Assembly: GCA_918797485.1 (NCBI GenBank) | Contig: CAKKNE010000003.1 | Span: forward strand, 3,286,001 to 3,350,000 | Length of the DNA: 64,000 nucleotides | Direction: 5' to 3' | DNA from: Pelagomonas calceolata | Lineage: Eukaryota > Sar > Pelagophyceae > Pelagomonadales > Pelagomonadaceae | Part shown: piece by piece, positions 34,815 through 47,142 of the stretch | Layout: each line of letters starts with the position of its first letter | Numbering within the stretch: position 1 is the first letter of the stretch | Position numbers and translations under genes: made by a program | Notes under the pieces: model-generated | Database searches by the model: none | What the model was told of the DNA's origin: nothing | The model's input: only the letters and a program-made list of their open reading frames with translations

Positions 34815-36070
34815 ATGTGCGACACCGCGCGATACGCACGGCAGATGCTAGTTCTCGGGCCGTTAGCTCAGGAAACGATTCGAGAATCATCGGCTCTTGT
34901 TGTTGGGGCAGGTGCGCTTGGGTGCAGCTGTCTACCATACCTCGTCGGCGCGGGTGTGGGCAAAGTCACAGTCTGCGATGGCGACAGAGTAGAAGCTAGT
35001 AACCTTCATAGGCAGGTCTTGTTCGCTGAGTGCGACATAGGGAGGAATAAAGCAGAAGCTGCGGCAAGCCGGCTTCAAGCGATGAATTCAGATGTGGCCC
35101 TGGTAGCCGTCCCACGGCATTGCATGTATGATGAATGCACATCAGATCTAGTAGAGAAGCATAGCATCGTCGTGGATTGTAGCGATAACATAGGGACGCG
35201 TTACCTTTTGAATGACGCGTGTTTCTTAGCAGGTAAGCCGCTTATTAGCGCCGCTGCGCTCGGAATTGAGGGTTCGCTGACGCGCTGGGGCAAAACGGGC
35301 GGGCCTTGCTATAGATGCGTGATTCCTCGGCCGTCATCGCTTGAGGCACGACGGAGATGTGCCGATCAGGGTGTTCTCGGACCAGTACCTGGCGTTCTTG
35401 GTGCGCTTCAGGCTTTAGATGTCCTCCGTTACCTTTCAAAACTTGACGGTATGATAAATAAAATGCATATTTTCGATGGCACGGGTCTAAAAGCATTTGG
35501 GTTGCCTCCCCGGAGGCCAACTTGTGTGCTCTGTGGAGAGGCCCAAACAATCGAATCTCTCCAGGACTCAAAACAATGGGCCCTCGGCCAGGGACTTTAT
35601 GCAGATTTTGATGCTACTCTGTGAATTCTAGCGGCGTCCTGCAAGAGCTTGCTGTTGACTAATTAATAACTCTGCTCAGGTGTAGTTTCGGCAATCCCCT
35701 TCCGTCTGAACCGGTCTCACTTCCTTTTGCGAATGAAATCACCGTAATTGACTTGAAAAAAATCATCGACACAGCAGCTTCTCTCACTCTCGTTGACGTC
35801 CGTGATCCCACTCAATTCGCTATGTGCAAACTTCAATCTTCCCTCTCTCTCCCCCTTCGTCAGATTCTCGAGGCCCCTGACTCTGCCTCTTCATTCCTAC
35901 GCGCAAAGACCGCACTCGATTCTCCTATTTATGTTCTTTGCCGTCGTGGGGCTGACTCTCGGGTCGCTACTGCAGAGCTCCTGAAGCTTGGCTATTCAAA
36001 GGCATGCAACGTCATAGGCGGCCTTGATGCTTGGCGCCGCAGCATCGATCCTGAGTTTCCGTCATATTGA
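34815..36070 (+). CDS. MOCS3: MOCS3/UBA4-like adenylyltransferase-sulfurtransferase
   Basis: E1-like enzyme that adenylates URM1 and/or MOCS2A and then sulfurates the C terminus through its rhodanese domain, for tRNA wobble thiolation and molybdopterin synthesis, in the cytosol. Exons 34815-35620 and 35680-36070 give 398 aa. The ThiF/MoeB domain shows RYARQMLVLGP, VVGAGALGCSCLPYLVGAGV (nucleotide loop), VCDGDRVEASNLHRQVLF, DCSDNIGTRYLLND and the two zinc CxxC pairs CYRC and CVLC. The C-terminal rhodanese domain shows LVDVRDPTQF and the active-site loop VLCRRGADSRVA with catalytic Cys. The 59-nt GT-AG intron (35621-35679, TGACTAAT near its 3' end) separates the two domains. The length is a little under the human protein (460), mainly from a shorter N terminus. 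Confidence 0.92.
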
Positions 36071-37693
36071 TCAACTTTTAATCCTGTGCAAGGTAGGCCA
36101 AGGAAACGTAAGACTCTACTAAGAGTGAGTTTGTGGAAGTCTGAGGGGGTCCTGGGCATCTTCCAACGGCAAGCTAAGGAGCGGACTACGGTGACTGCTC
36201 GCCGCGATCCAGATATAACCGCTCCCTTAGCTGATTGCGGCGCTTCCGAAAATATAACCGCACAAGGGAGTCTGTTATTGTTGTAGCTAGCCCGGACCAC
36301 TCCTGTCGGCACCGCCTCGTGGGTCTTGCCTCTCCCAAGTATCTCAGCTTCAACTTCTCCCAACTTGGCAATGTCGTGGCGTGGCTGATACTGGTAGTCA
36401 TGCGCGGTAGTGCGGGTAGACCACGGATCCTCCCAGGTCAGACTTTCGACTGCCACCCGGCGTGCAGCGTTTTGGTGCGTTTTAGGCGCGGAGGGCAGCT
36501 TTCGGACGCAAAGCGGCGGCTCATTGCTAAGTGCAAAAAAAAAAATAACTTGATGCGACGTAGCAGGCGTCCGAAACCGAACTCTTCACTGTCACGTTCC
36601 GCCACGAAGACTCAATAACGTCCCCCCAAAAACCCGCAATCGGCGAAAGCTCCCCGGCAGAGGAGGAAAAAGGTAGTATGAGCTACTCCACCGTGACGGT
36701 TACCTGCCCTCAGATGTGAGAGACGTACACCTGTCTTGCTACTTCTGCTTCTAGGTACGTCCCACTGGGCTAGGTTGGCACTTACCCGAGGGGTTATTAA
36801 CCCCAATCGTGGCCCGGGGTCAGTAACCCGGGTAATTACCCGTTAGTACGGGTTATTAACCCCGGGATCTTATAGAGGGGTAGGGGGAGGGGGGCTCACG
36901 GGCCACTGGCGCGGGCCTGGGCCGCGCCAGGCCACATGACTTGGTACTTGCCTTGGCGCACCTGTACGTATCCAAAAGCTCAACGGGCTGCTTGCGCCCA
37001 TCCGCTTGCCCGGAGGGGCCTTTCGCTAATCTCACTAAACGGGTTTAGTCGAACCCGTCGGGTTGGGCGGGTACTAACCCCGGATCCCCTCCGAGGGGTA
37101 ATGATAGGTTAAAAACGGGTAATTACAGGTAAGTGCCAACCTAGCCACTGGGAGATGTGGAACTTGGAATTTACATGCTGGAATGTGCGGAACTTGGGTT
37201 CTTGCGAAATCCGGCCACTCGGGCAGCGGGGTGCGCGGACGCCAAGGTTGCGCGCCATCAATAGTGTCCGACGGGGCCGGGCCAATGTTGCTGAAAGCCG
37301 GGTAAGGTAAGCTAGCGTCTCCTTAATGACTCCATCTATAAGCTGTCGTCTTAACCGCCATTGCTTCAAAGATAGATACCCCTAGCAGCAGCGTCATATG
37401 TATCAGGCGGCCTGGATCTATCAACCGGATATATTTTATTTACTTGGTGACGGATACTGCCGTAGTGACACAAAGTTCACATAAGTAGCTGCACTAATCA
37501 TGGTGGTCTGTATCAGCTTAGAAGTGTGTCTCGCTTGGTTTGTGTCCAAAGGGCGATGTCACGAAGGCTGTCTTGACGAAGTGCCTCCTGTATGACTTCT
37601 ACGACAAAGTTTTGTCGGAAATAAACTGAGACCTGTGTAGAAGAACAATCTCAGTGAACTAGGCGAAAGTTGAATATATTAAAAAGACGCCAA
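36071..37693. other. Intergenic stretch with inverted R2 repeat
   Basis: No gene is recognised. The R2 copy (36900-37090, minus) is flanked by short GGGTTATTAACCC-type palindromic units (36795-36860, 37065-37130). TAACCTAGCC/GTGCCAACCTAG motifs occur on both sides (about 36770 and 37135), possibly the ends of a composite element of about 370 bp. Confidence 0.5.
36900..37090 (-). repeat. Dispersed repeat R2, copy 2
   Basis: Reverse complement of 5830-6030: CCGCGCCAGGCCACATGACT, GGTACTTGCCTTGGCGCACC, CGCTAATCTCACTAAACGGG and CCGGATCCCCTCCGAGGGG are shared. Confidence 0.8.
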
Positions 37694-40386
37694 TCACACC
37701 TCTTCAGCATGCTGGACAAGTAGTGTAGCTAGGTCGCCAATAAGCCCGACTGAATTCTTAATGAGGCTTGGGTCGTCTCCATTTTCATTCACTACGACTT
37801 CTAAAAATTGAAAAATATTTCCTAGATGAGGCTTTATGAATGGTGAACCACCACCATCATGTAACCTGTGAAGTTGGGCTCAAATACTACAAGAATCGTG
37901 AAGACAGGCTCTGATGACTAGCCCCTGAACAACGCCAATGTACGCTTCCAAGATGCCCTCGCGCAAGACAGTTATGTACTCCACTAGATCTTCATCATCT
38001 GGCGATATCTTCATCGCTGCGGCCTGCTCGAGCATTTGGAGTGTGGATGGGAGATACTTAACAAAATTCCCACTAACAGCGAGCGCAATGTCACCAAAGC
38101 AAGATAGCACAGCTGGCTTGACTTGTCGATTCAAAGTTGGATTTTGCAGATCTTCTAGCAAACAACGGACGATTTCGTCACAATATGGGAGGATCCGACT
38201 CTCCAACGCACGACACACGTCACCTGCTGTTCCAACCGAAGCGGAACAGACTTGCCAGTCTGCATAATTTCGCAGTCCTTTGATGAGGAAAGGAAAAAAG
38301 TCACCCATGTATTTGTCGAACGCTTGTTCAACTGTAGAGGCAATTGCTCCAAGGGCCATAAAGGCCTCCTCCGATGCTATTGCATGCTCATTATTGAGAA
38401 CCTGTAGGAGCAAAGCAACTATATGATCACAGAACGGCTCGATGTCCTTGTCTACAGCGCGTGTAATAACTTGCATCACGCTACAGAGGAGACTCTGCAA
38501 TTGATAACGCTCCTCTTTGTCATCTTGCGAGACAACAACAGTTGAAAACGTCGAGTGGAGCCGTTGTAGAACTACTTGCATGACCTCAAGAACAACTGGT
38601 CGCATGTCGCGTGCGTGATTTTGAATCAACATGTTGACAGCTTCATAAGCTTGGCCGCGAAGATTATGATCTTGCCAGTCACGCCTTTCGGTCGCAGCAA
38701 GAAGCTGCGTCAACAGAGGACGAAAAAAAGGTGACAGAGCATTCGTTTCACGACTTCTGGGCGCACGCTCAAAGGCTTGTGCAAGATTGTGTAGTGCAAA
38801 GCAAGATTGAGATGCGACTCTAGCACTATCCTGAAGGGCACCGCCTAAGCTCTCGACGAGTGGCTGAAGGTAACCTTGTGGTATTCGCTGCGCGTGGAGT
38901 TCACAGATCCGCCCAAGAGTCCAAGCTGCTGTATCTTTGACCAATGTGTGGTTGTCTTTCAAGGTTCGGACAAGGACGGGCATTGCAGTTTGCACTGGGT
39001 CAGTGAGCAGCTCGGGTTTTGGCCCATCCAGAAGCTGACCGAAGGCCATGATGCTGGCTTCACGCCGCCGCCATTCGGCGTGCAGAATGTTGCTTTCGAC
39101 GAAAGCAAGAACATCGGGGACTATGGCATCGCCGGCGGCTTGGGCTACCAGGCCTAAACAAATCGCCCCAGCGGCACTAAGATTCCAGGTATCTTCATCA
39201 GCATATTCATCCTGTTTGACAAGGGTGGATTGTAACAGCACAGGGACGATATGACTGGCTGCTGCGCACACATACCGCGCACATTGTCGGTGTGACAATG
39301 TGCGCGACTGATCAACCGAATTCGTTTCTTCAAGAATCTCCAATTCTTCCTCACACAAGGACGACCAAAATTCAACAGCCATCATTGAAACCTGTTCGTC
39401 TTTATCTTGTTGTATTGCCGTCAATGTCAACGTGAAAAGAGCTTCAATATACTGTGGAAGCTTTTCATAATAAAGAGCTGCAACGCGAGCTAGGGACTCG
39501 AATGCAATGATGCGCAATTGCTCGTCAGGGCTCTTTGTTGCGGTGCAGAGAACCTGCATGATCATCGTTCGCTCTGTCTCATTGTCAAAATTGTGCCGTG
39601 TAAAAACTAGACTACTCAAAAGAGCTCGTGCAGCGGCAACTCTCACTGTAATAGCACCATCTTCCCTCATGCCATCTACTATGGCAGTCAGGATTTGATT
39701 TGTCTCTGTCTGATCTACCGCCTCTTCTTCAAGATCTTCACAGAGGTAGCCGAGAGCCTCAAGAGTAGATGTTTTCGTGAGGTTGCTGTTTCCAACATCC
39801 TTTGTTGTCATGTTCTTGAGCAACTGTCCAAGCAATTCTGGCCATTGTTTCTCCTGCAGCTCCAATGCACCTATCTTGGCAACGACTAGTGCACCAGCGT
39901 GCGCGGCTTGGGGATTCGCGGACCGCAACACCTTAAGGCATGCTATTTTCACATGAGATCTGGAGTTGGCGTCTACGTCTGTATACCATTTTCTCTTTTT
40001 CTCTGCAGATATATGCGCGTCTCGGGCGAACAGTAAGTTCTTCAGATGAAGTCCTGCAAGTTGTCGCCTGCATTGGATATATTAGCATAAGTCAGATTTT
40101 CAAAGCGAATCGCGTGTTTCCAACACAGCTCTACGAATGCTCATTCCTACCCTCCTCCGAAAGTTCATCTGCAAGCGCGACCATCAATTGTGGCTACAAT
40201 CGAGGCGAGTTATGGTGTTTAAATTAAACAAGGGCTCACCAAAGATTGTGATTCCCATTGGCATAGTTGGTGCTCGGCTGCATTTCTGACGGTCAGTTCT
40301 AAGAGCACAGCATGATACCAAGCCTACTTGCCACAGTTACCTTGACTTTGAGCATTGAGCAAAATTGAACTAAGATCGCGGGCCAT
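37694..40386 (-). CDS. KPNB1: Importin subunit beta-1 (karyopherin beta)
   Basis: Nuclear import receptor made of HEAT repeats that binds importin-alpha, Ran-GTP and FG nucleoporins. Exons (minus): 40341-40386, 40240-40298, 40135-40193, 37923-40067, 37694-37865, giving 826 aa, close to plant and animal lengths of about 870. Start MARDLSSILLNAQSQ. Recognisable segments are RQLAGLHLKN, KQWPELLGQLL, STLEALGYLCEDL, ILTAIVDGMRED, VEFWSSLCEEE, DEDTWNLSAAGAICLGLVAQ, GDAIVPDVLAFVE, KDTAAWTLGRICE, SVGTAGDVCRALESRILPYC, VKPAVLSCFGDIALAVSGNF and the C-terminal GLIGDLATLL. The last intron (37866-37922) needs a GC donor (GCTAGT); stopping in the main exon instead would drop the last HEAT repeat. Introns are 42-67 nt. 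No GGTACC lies near its start. Confidence 0.95.
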
Positions 40387-41673
40387 CACCAAGTCCCGGC
40401 GTCGATACAAGCGTAAAACCTAGTACTAGTACTAGGGGCACTTTAGGTCCGGGTTTTGGGGCCCTGGAGGACGGCTAGCCGCGTTTTTCGCGCGGATTTT
40501 TGTACCGAGCCCTGCACCGGGTCGATTACGACCCCGCGGAGGTGGTTTGGGGCTGGGGGCGACCGCCTCTGATTTAAGGGAATTTATTTCGTGACGAAAA
40601 ATGGCCTCGGGATGGGCAACGGTACACTAAATCGACCCGAGGTGAGCCCTTAGCCCGCGGGATAGCTCCGATGACACCCGGCGATGGCTGAAACGGCCAT
40701 ACCCGCCCAGGTGGGGAGGGGTGGCGTGCGGCCCGGCAGTAGGCTTATCGGCTCGGGGTTCGTGACGGGAACAAGAACTTGCACCCACAGCCACAGCTCA
40801 ACAGAAGCACCCTCGGGGACCACATAGCTTCCCCGCTCCTCGGGCGTGTAGGAGACCATTTCAAAAATGTGAATTTTGGCCGCTTGTTCGATGGCTTTTG
40901 CGGCTCCAGCGCGGAGTCAAAACGCGAGAGGCCCGATCCGGGCACGATTCCGCCGGCTAGAGGGACACATTCGCTCGAGGGGGATGGCGGTCACCGACGG
41001 TGGGGAGCTCGTAACGGCGGATAACGGGGGCGACAATATTTTGGCTTTCCACGCCATCGCCGCGATTCCCATCAGGAAAGCCTCAACCAACTCGAAAGGT
41101 CACCACGCGGTGGTATGAATAGTATCGATGCGCGGGGTACCGCGTTTTCGACCAGGGTGCTGCTACGTGGCTTTCCAAAGCCTCGACAGAAGCGCCGCAC
41201 AAACGCTTCGCGCCGAGCGTCGCGACCTGCCCATCGTCGGTCGTGTCCATTTTCCTACAGCGCAGGTTGGCGTCATCGCTGAAACACCCCTGAACACCCC
41301 ATCTCGCGTCTCGAGATCGTAATCATGGTAATGCTAAGCTGCTGGTTTTGGCGTGCTGGTGGTCCGTGGCGCTGCGGTTGGTTCTCTCTTTCTCGGCAGG
41401 GCTGCGCGATGCAGGGTGAGCCGCTATGTACTCACATCTCTCCTAATCGTCTACGCTGGCCAGCACGCAGCGTTTAAAGACGAAATCGGGCCATCCAGAG
41501 CTCGTCTCGACGCGAGAGCCGATTCGCGCAAAGGAGCTATAACTTTGCGGAGGCGTCGCCGGAGCCCGTCCGACAGCCCTCGAGGCCTAGGGGGAGCTAT
41601 AGTCTCGTTTTCCTTTTGTTTGCTAAACCTGTTTTGTCTTAAAGTGCCCCTACTAGTAGTAGAGCCGGTGTGG

Positions 41674-42147
41674 TTGAGTGATGGCTAGGTTGCAGGTTGC
41701 AGGTAGACTACGGCAGGTACCCGAGGTTGTAGATTTCGAACGCGCGGCCACTTTTACAAAGCCGGAGAAACGCGGCCTGGAGAGGCGCCGGCTAAACATC
41801 ATGGAACGGGCTCCAATTCGCTTGCGTCGTGGAAACTCGTGCCGTTCGGGGCGGTTGCGCTGGCGACTCCAATTTCGCTTTTTTGACGACGTCGAGCTAG
41901 AGAATTTCCGGCCGACGGCGCGAGGCCTCTATAACGCAAGACTAGGTAAGTGAAGAATGAAGCCCTTGTGCTCATCAGATAGCCGCCTTGGACCGGTGTC
42001 CGTTCGCGTGCTTCGCCTCCCATTTGACAAGCGACGTTTCGCCCTTAGGCCCGCTATACTTTAAAAGCGGCAGCGCGTTCAAAACCCATAACCTCAATTA
42101 CCCGCCCTAGTCTTCCTGCAGCAACCTGCAACCTAGCCATCGCTCAA
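41674..42147. mobile_element. Non-autonomous DNA element with long terminal inverted repeats
   Basis: About 95-bp inverted ends: 41674-41770 (TTGAGTGATGGCTAGGTTGC, later TTCGAACGCGCGGCCACTTT) matches the reverse complement of 42052-42147 (TTGAGCGATGGCTAGGTTGC, TTTGAACGCGCTGCCGCTTT). The interior is about 280 bp and has no transposase. I cannot see a clear target-site duplication. The inverted ends with a short core fit a foldback/MITE-type element. Confidence 0.7.
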
Positions 42148-43419
42148 AGATGATGGAAAGTCACTGGCAGGCTTATTAGTACTAGTAGAATACCGCCAAG
42201 GGACAGCAACCGTCACGGTGACTTGAGTTGAACGTGCCAGCAGGCCAATAATATGACCCTGCAAAGAGAGGCGTCAGGAAGACCTCAAACCTCGCAAATC
42301 TCCTGGGTTATTTGGCAGTTCCCTATCCTATCCTATTGACCTACGCAACCGCAGGACCTAGATCACCGTGAGTCCGTGACGGGCCCGTGGGCATTTAAGA
42401 AATTTGGTACTTCGGCGATCCCACAAGGAGTCCAAGTCGTCACTTCGGGGTTTAATTCAAGCCCGCGGCCCGGAGGTCGAAAATTGGGTCCTTGAGTTTT
42501 GTTTCCCCGGCTTTCTTAAGCTCAGGCTGCCGCCGGCGGTGTCACGGTCGGCAAGGCTGCCCTGGGCCCTAAGGGTCTTCAAGTTTGGTGGTCCAAAATT
42601 ATGCACGCCATCTCAATCATGATGATTCCTGAATTATTGTTCTTTGCATTGTTCACTGTAGACAAATCAGGAAGCCAACATAGTTCGAGTTTTATTGGCT
42701 TGACTAAAACAAAAGAACCGACCGGCGTGACCAGCCTGAATTGCAACATCCCAAACAGACGGAATCAGCTTTCAAGGAGCTTATCATGATTGTGTGGGAT
42801 GAGCATAGCCTCAGGCTGAGCAATCTGAATGAGTGCAGATATAATAAAGATAAAAACATAACGTGAATATGCCACTCATATCAGCAACTTGAACTTGAAC
42901 TTGAACCACAGAAGTATTTAGTAGCAAAGCCTTCCAAGCCTGAGTCCTCTCCGAGTCTCAGTCAGGTCGTTCTTACGCTTTGGCGGGTGGACTCGGAGGG
43001 GTCGGTAAGTCCAAGGTCAAAAATGTTGTAAGAGCCATAACTTCCATAACTTGAACTTGAAGAAAAAAAGCACTGGCACCTCAGGCCAGAGTAGTTCGAG
43101 CTTCATCAACTGGCGCTTCTTGATGAATTCGAGTCACAGAAACTCAGGATAAAGTAGCCAAGAAGCGCGCAAGGCCGCGTCTATTGTACTAAAGCCTGAC
43201 TCGCCGCCGCCGGCGGAGGGAGCTGGTAACTTGAAACCCCGCCTCCGGGCCACAAACTTCCGATTCGTAAACTCTGTAACTCAGGCTAATCATTTTTTTG
43301 TCAAAACATGCGCGATTATTTTTGTCAAAACATAGTGGGATGTGTTCGCACGGCCCAGGCCGAGAGGATCACATTGCACGTATTTCAAGTTCAAGTTATG
43401 GATGATGCAAAGAGACCTA

Positions 43420-43865
43420 GGGTGCGATTTACGTGGAAAAAACGCGTAAGTTACAAGTAAAGCACCGCTACAGGAGATCCCACGTAAAAAACGGCGTAAA
43501 AAAGGAGGTATCCAAAAGTCCTTCCAGGGCTCCCGAAGCCGGCGCTAGCAGCCCTTTTAGACACTAGCTCGCGATCAGCACCTCGCAGAGTGTGGCTGCC
43601 CCAAACGTTGTCAGAGCCGAGCCAATTGCTAGTTGCATGCTGTTGCGAGCAAGGTGTGCACTCTAGGTGTGGGCTTATGCGCCGTGCTCGTGCTGCTATT
43701 GAACTGCGTGGCCACCAAGGCCTTGTTTAGGCGCTCTGCCTGCGTGTGTGCGGGTTTTATAAATAAATGCACGCGTAAATTACGCGTAAATTGCGGCGTA
43801 AATGACGCTGGACCGTTTCTCACGTAAAGAACGCCCCGGGCCGGGGCCGTGCGTAAATCGCACCC
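43420..43865 (+). mobile_element. Tc1/mariner-like MITE, copy 2 (larger)
   Basis: 446 bp with terminal inverted repeats GGGTGCGATTTACG / CGTAAATCGCACCC flanked by TA on each side (43418-43419, 43866-43867). It shares CACCGCTACAGGAGATCC, GTGTGCGGGTTTTA and CTGGACCGTTTCTCACGTAA with copy 1, but has about 110 bp more (about 43505-43615), so copy 1 is a deletion derivative or this copy carries an insertion. No ORF of note. Confidence 0.85.
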
Positions 43866-45931
43866 TAGCAGAGCGGAGATTAAGGGAGATTTAACTATTC
43901 TGGCATAGTAAACTTTTGAAAAGCTTTTGAAAACCGGGAAGGTTTTTTGAAAAAAACGCAGGGCTCCGGGGGCTTGCATTCCCTCCTATAACGCGCGGTC
44001 GCGCGGCGGCGCGGCGGCGAGCCACGGGCCTGTCTTCGGCGAACGAAGCGCCATGCAGTCGTATGAGTATCGTTCGGTTCGCTCATGGTCCAAAGAGATC
44101 AATGTGACACTTACTGAGGGGCGAAAAAAATAATTTCTTTAATTCGCGATATTGACGGTCCCGCCATGACGGCCGCGTCGATGGAATCCTGTCGATTTGC
44201 GGCCCGGAGGTCTCCCAGGGGTCGATTTTGGTCGGTGGTAGACGTGCGCACGCGCCTACAGCGCGTGCGCCACCCCTTCCATCAGTCTATACTTATCAAG
44301 CAAGGTGCTCAGCCAGCCAACCAGCTTGAGCCCAAGTCCTCAAAGTTTTGGATCCAGAGTTCTCTGGAGAGCCCCAAGCACCGGCGCATGCGGCGTGGGC
44401 GACTACCCGCCCCAGACCTATCCGAGAGGGAGTCCGCGAGCCGAGCTGCCCCCGAAAAAAGTGTGCAATTTGGACCTGATGGCACCGTTCCCGTCAAAAA
44501 CGCCAATTACCCGAGGGGCCCCAGTAGTCGCCGTAGCGGTCTCGTTGGACCCCATACTACCCCAACGAGTCAATTACAAGTATATGAAAAAAAAAAATAA
44601 GAAGGGTACTTTTGGCTGCCCACGCTCGGGACGCGAACATCTTGATCTGGACCTCGCGTAAGTCCGTCGGTCATAAAATAAATGATCGCGTCATGGTCCA
44701 TGGTGAAGGTACACGGGCTGATGGCCGCAGGTGTAAGTAATTCGCCGTTTTAACCTAGATCGGGGCTCGCAAGACCGACGACCCGCGCCGAGCATCTTGG
44801 GGTCTCGGAGCAATGTAGTACGCGTTCAGGCCAGTTAGCTGGCACGTCCCACAACCGAAGCGCCTGAAACGCGAATTTATTTTACAAACCACCGGTCTGG
44901 GGCCTTTCTGGTGCTCCGTCTCCGCACCGTCGTCCGCGGAGAACGGGCAAGTCGATCGATTGTGAATAGAACAACGGCGTTACGGTCCATCTGGATGGTG
45001 TCGTCGCTGATACTCGCAGGTCCAGGTATTAAGCCCGTTTCGCATGAACGCGGGGTCGCGAAGTCGTCGTTTCGCGAGGCTCTAACGGAGCCCTTAATCG
45101 GTCTCACGGTCGCTGAGGCGAATAGGACGGACTCTACCACCAACAAACGGAAGGAAACGAACATAAACTCGGGAGTTGTCTAGTAGAATTCTCCTCCCGC
45201 CCTCCGAGCGCTTGCCGTCGGCTCCGGTTCCGTCGATTGTGTATGAAAACTGGGCTGGAGTTGATATGATGTCCCATTTGGACGGTAGAAGGCGCCATCA
45301 ATCGCTGGTGTATTTTGGCGAGCCGTAAGACTCATCCGCGAATGTCGCAGGCGGTGCCTTCCGGGAGGCGCGAGGGTATGTTCCCCGGCCGCTACTGTGG
45401 AATATTTGGTCTCGGCGAATGACTAGGATGTATTCTGAATTTTGGTCATTCTTTTGACGCTATCGAAGCGTATCTTTGAATTTGCTAGTAAGTCGATTAC
45501 GCTAGCTCCGTATTTGGCGGTGTGGCCACTACTGTCAAATATTTGGTCGCTTAAGCGACGCCCCGATACCGCTCGTAAAATTCTATAAATACGCGGAATG
45601 TGCTCGTAGCCTGAGGCCCTATCTCAGGTTATCTGCCCGTCTGTTAACAGCACGGGGCACCAGGCTGATACTTTTTGACCTACCCGACGTCCGAAAAGAG
45701 CTACAGCTAAATGCCCCGGAGGCTAATTTGACACCGCTGAAGATCTCGAAGGCCGCCTTGGCATATCCAGCCATAGACCACTAGCAGTCGAGGGCCCTCG
45801 GAGGCCAAATTACCAGCATAGGGGCGAATTTCGTGTTTCGGACTTGATCACGGTGTGATCACCACTTCGTGAGCTGTAGCCTGAGCGAGGGTGTATATAT
45901 ATAACATAAATAATAGTGGCGGGTCGCGTGG

Positions 45932-46717
45932 TTACGCGTCGGTTTCAGCAAGTACGTTGAGATGGCCATCAATCTCCTCTTCGGTGAGTGCATGGCAGCT
46001 TGAGTCGCCCGAAAGGAGCATCGCCTCGATTTCAGACGCCTTAAAGTCAGCGTTGAGAACGGATTGGAGGGCGGCGATGGCGCACTGGACTGTCTTGTCT
46101 GCGTCATAAGTAGCAAATTCGTCGACCTTCTTCTCAAGGAAATTCGTTGCCTCCGACTCCTTGGCTCCTGCGGCTGTCGCGAAGTAGGGGAAATGGTGGC
46201 CCGCGGGATCGACCTTGAAGATCTGGGGTCCCTTCTCTTCGTCGACGGCCGCAATGATGCAGATTGCTGCTAACGCCCGCAGCGAGGCCTTTTGTGTGTA
46301 CACCTGGCATATGTCTCCCACACGCTTAGCAAGCGACGCTACGGGCATGGCATACCCGTACTGAAATTTGAACTCGGCGGCCTCATATCGCAGCCTTGTC
46401 GCTTGTGTCCGACAATCTGCTGACATGCCTGTCATGAGCACCGCCAGTTTTTCTGTCACTTTGTACAAATTTGTCACCGACGTTGCATCGACCAAGCGGT
46501 CTGGCACTTTCTTCTGTGTCACGAGCACGCAGCTGTCTGCGCCGCGGACGGCAACCGAAGTTAGCCCCGACGTGGTCTGAGCGCATTTGATGGCGTACTC
46601 CACCTGATAAAGTTTGCCGGCGGGCGAAAAGATCGTGATGTGGTGGTCTGCGTGGGGAAGCGGGGCGTGGGGGACGATGAATTCGCGACGCGCACCATAG
46701 TTTGAGTCGCGGCTCAT
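45932..46717 (-). CDS. PSMA6: 20S proteasome subunit alpha-1 (PSMA6 type)
   Basis: Outer-ring alpha subunit of the 20S core. 261 aa from ATG 46717 (MSRDSNYG), which matches the family start MSRGSS better than the ATG at 46762. Segments are HHITIFSPAGKLYQVEYA (alpha signature), SGLTSVAVRGADSCVLVTQ, KKVPDRLVDATSVT, VLMTGMSADCRTQATRLRYE, KRVGDICQVYTQ, DPAGHHFPYFATAAGAKE, NFLEKKVDEF, and the end LTEEEIDGHLNVLAE, all of which fit PSMA6. Residues 9-23 (ARREFIVPHAPLPHA) are an insertion between the start and the signature that I do not remember from other alpha-1 subunits. It is intronless and divergent with the NELF-C/D-like gene. The codons are GC-rich. Confidence 0.94.
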   Translation of the reverse strand: MSRDSNYGARREFIVPHAPLPHADHHITIFSPAGKLYQVEYAIKCAQTTSGLTSVAVRGADSCVLVTQKKVPDRLVDATSVTNLYKVTEKLAVLMTGMSADCRTQATRLRYEAAEFKFQYGYAMPVASLAKRVGDICQVYTQKASLRALAAICIIAAVDEEKGPQIFKVDPAGHHFPYFATAAGAKESEATNFLEKKVDEFATYDADKTVQCAIAALQSVLNADFKASEIEAMLLSGDSSCHALTEEEIDGHLNVLAETDA

Positions 46718-47142
46718 TCTCAGATTAGCACCCCAACAAACGCGCCGCAAGGGGTCACGCAAACTCTCCTGAACTAGACGAGGTCCGCAACCCCTGTCCT
46801 AGGGCTATAGGCTAGAGGGAGCGTAAACCTTTGCCGCCGCAAAGCGTTACTGACCAACCCGTGGGAAATTCAACGTTCCGGTCGGCGAATCAAATGCTCT
46901 GAACCATCCGGCACCGTGACGAAGACTCTGGAATCATGAATCGCCATTATTGTACAGGGCAAAGAGCCCAACTAACAGGACAGGTGACATGCGCTCTGCT
47001 GGCTAGCGTGGCGCTCTGCGCTCTGAGCTCGGGCCGTCGACTGGCCCAGCATCGGCTCTAGCCTTCCAGCTTAGTAATGTCGGTCGTGGTATATACTTGG
47101 CTAGAGATTGCGGGCATCAAAGATGGCGAGAGCGTAGCTTTG

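Larger units (their letters stand above)
40387..45931. other. 5.5-kb gene desert with several repeats
   Basis: Long stretch without a supported gene. Identified contents are a long-TIR element (41674-42147), the larger MITE copy (43420-43865), repeated ACTAGTACTAGT-type palindromes (40430, 41651, 42180), and GTTCAAGTT/AACTTGAACTTG tracts (42890-43060, 43385). ORFs at 41128-41953, 44166-44661 and 44877-45183 are overlapping and without motifs. Several blocks are GC-rich and may be decayed elements. Confidence 0.55.

Noticed and set aside
34540-34938. Minus-strand 132-aa ORF overlapping the MOCS3 start
   Set aside because: Antisense shadow of MOCS3 and the GGTACC array; it may contain part of the unresolved HECT 5' exon but cannot be shown to.
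40135-40160. GC donor for importin-beta intron 3
   Set aside because: A GT donor (GTAGAGC) at 40134 gives an equally good or better alignment (SRQLAG), so the ordinary GT-AG intron was preferred.
41128-41688. ORFs that could encode a membrane-like protein
   Set aside because: Low-complexity arginine/alanine-rich readings in a repeat-filled gap, with no conserved segment.
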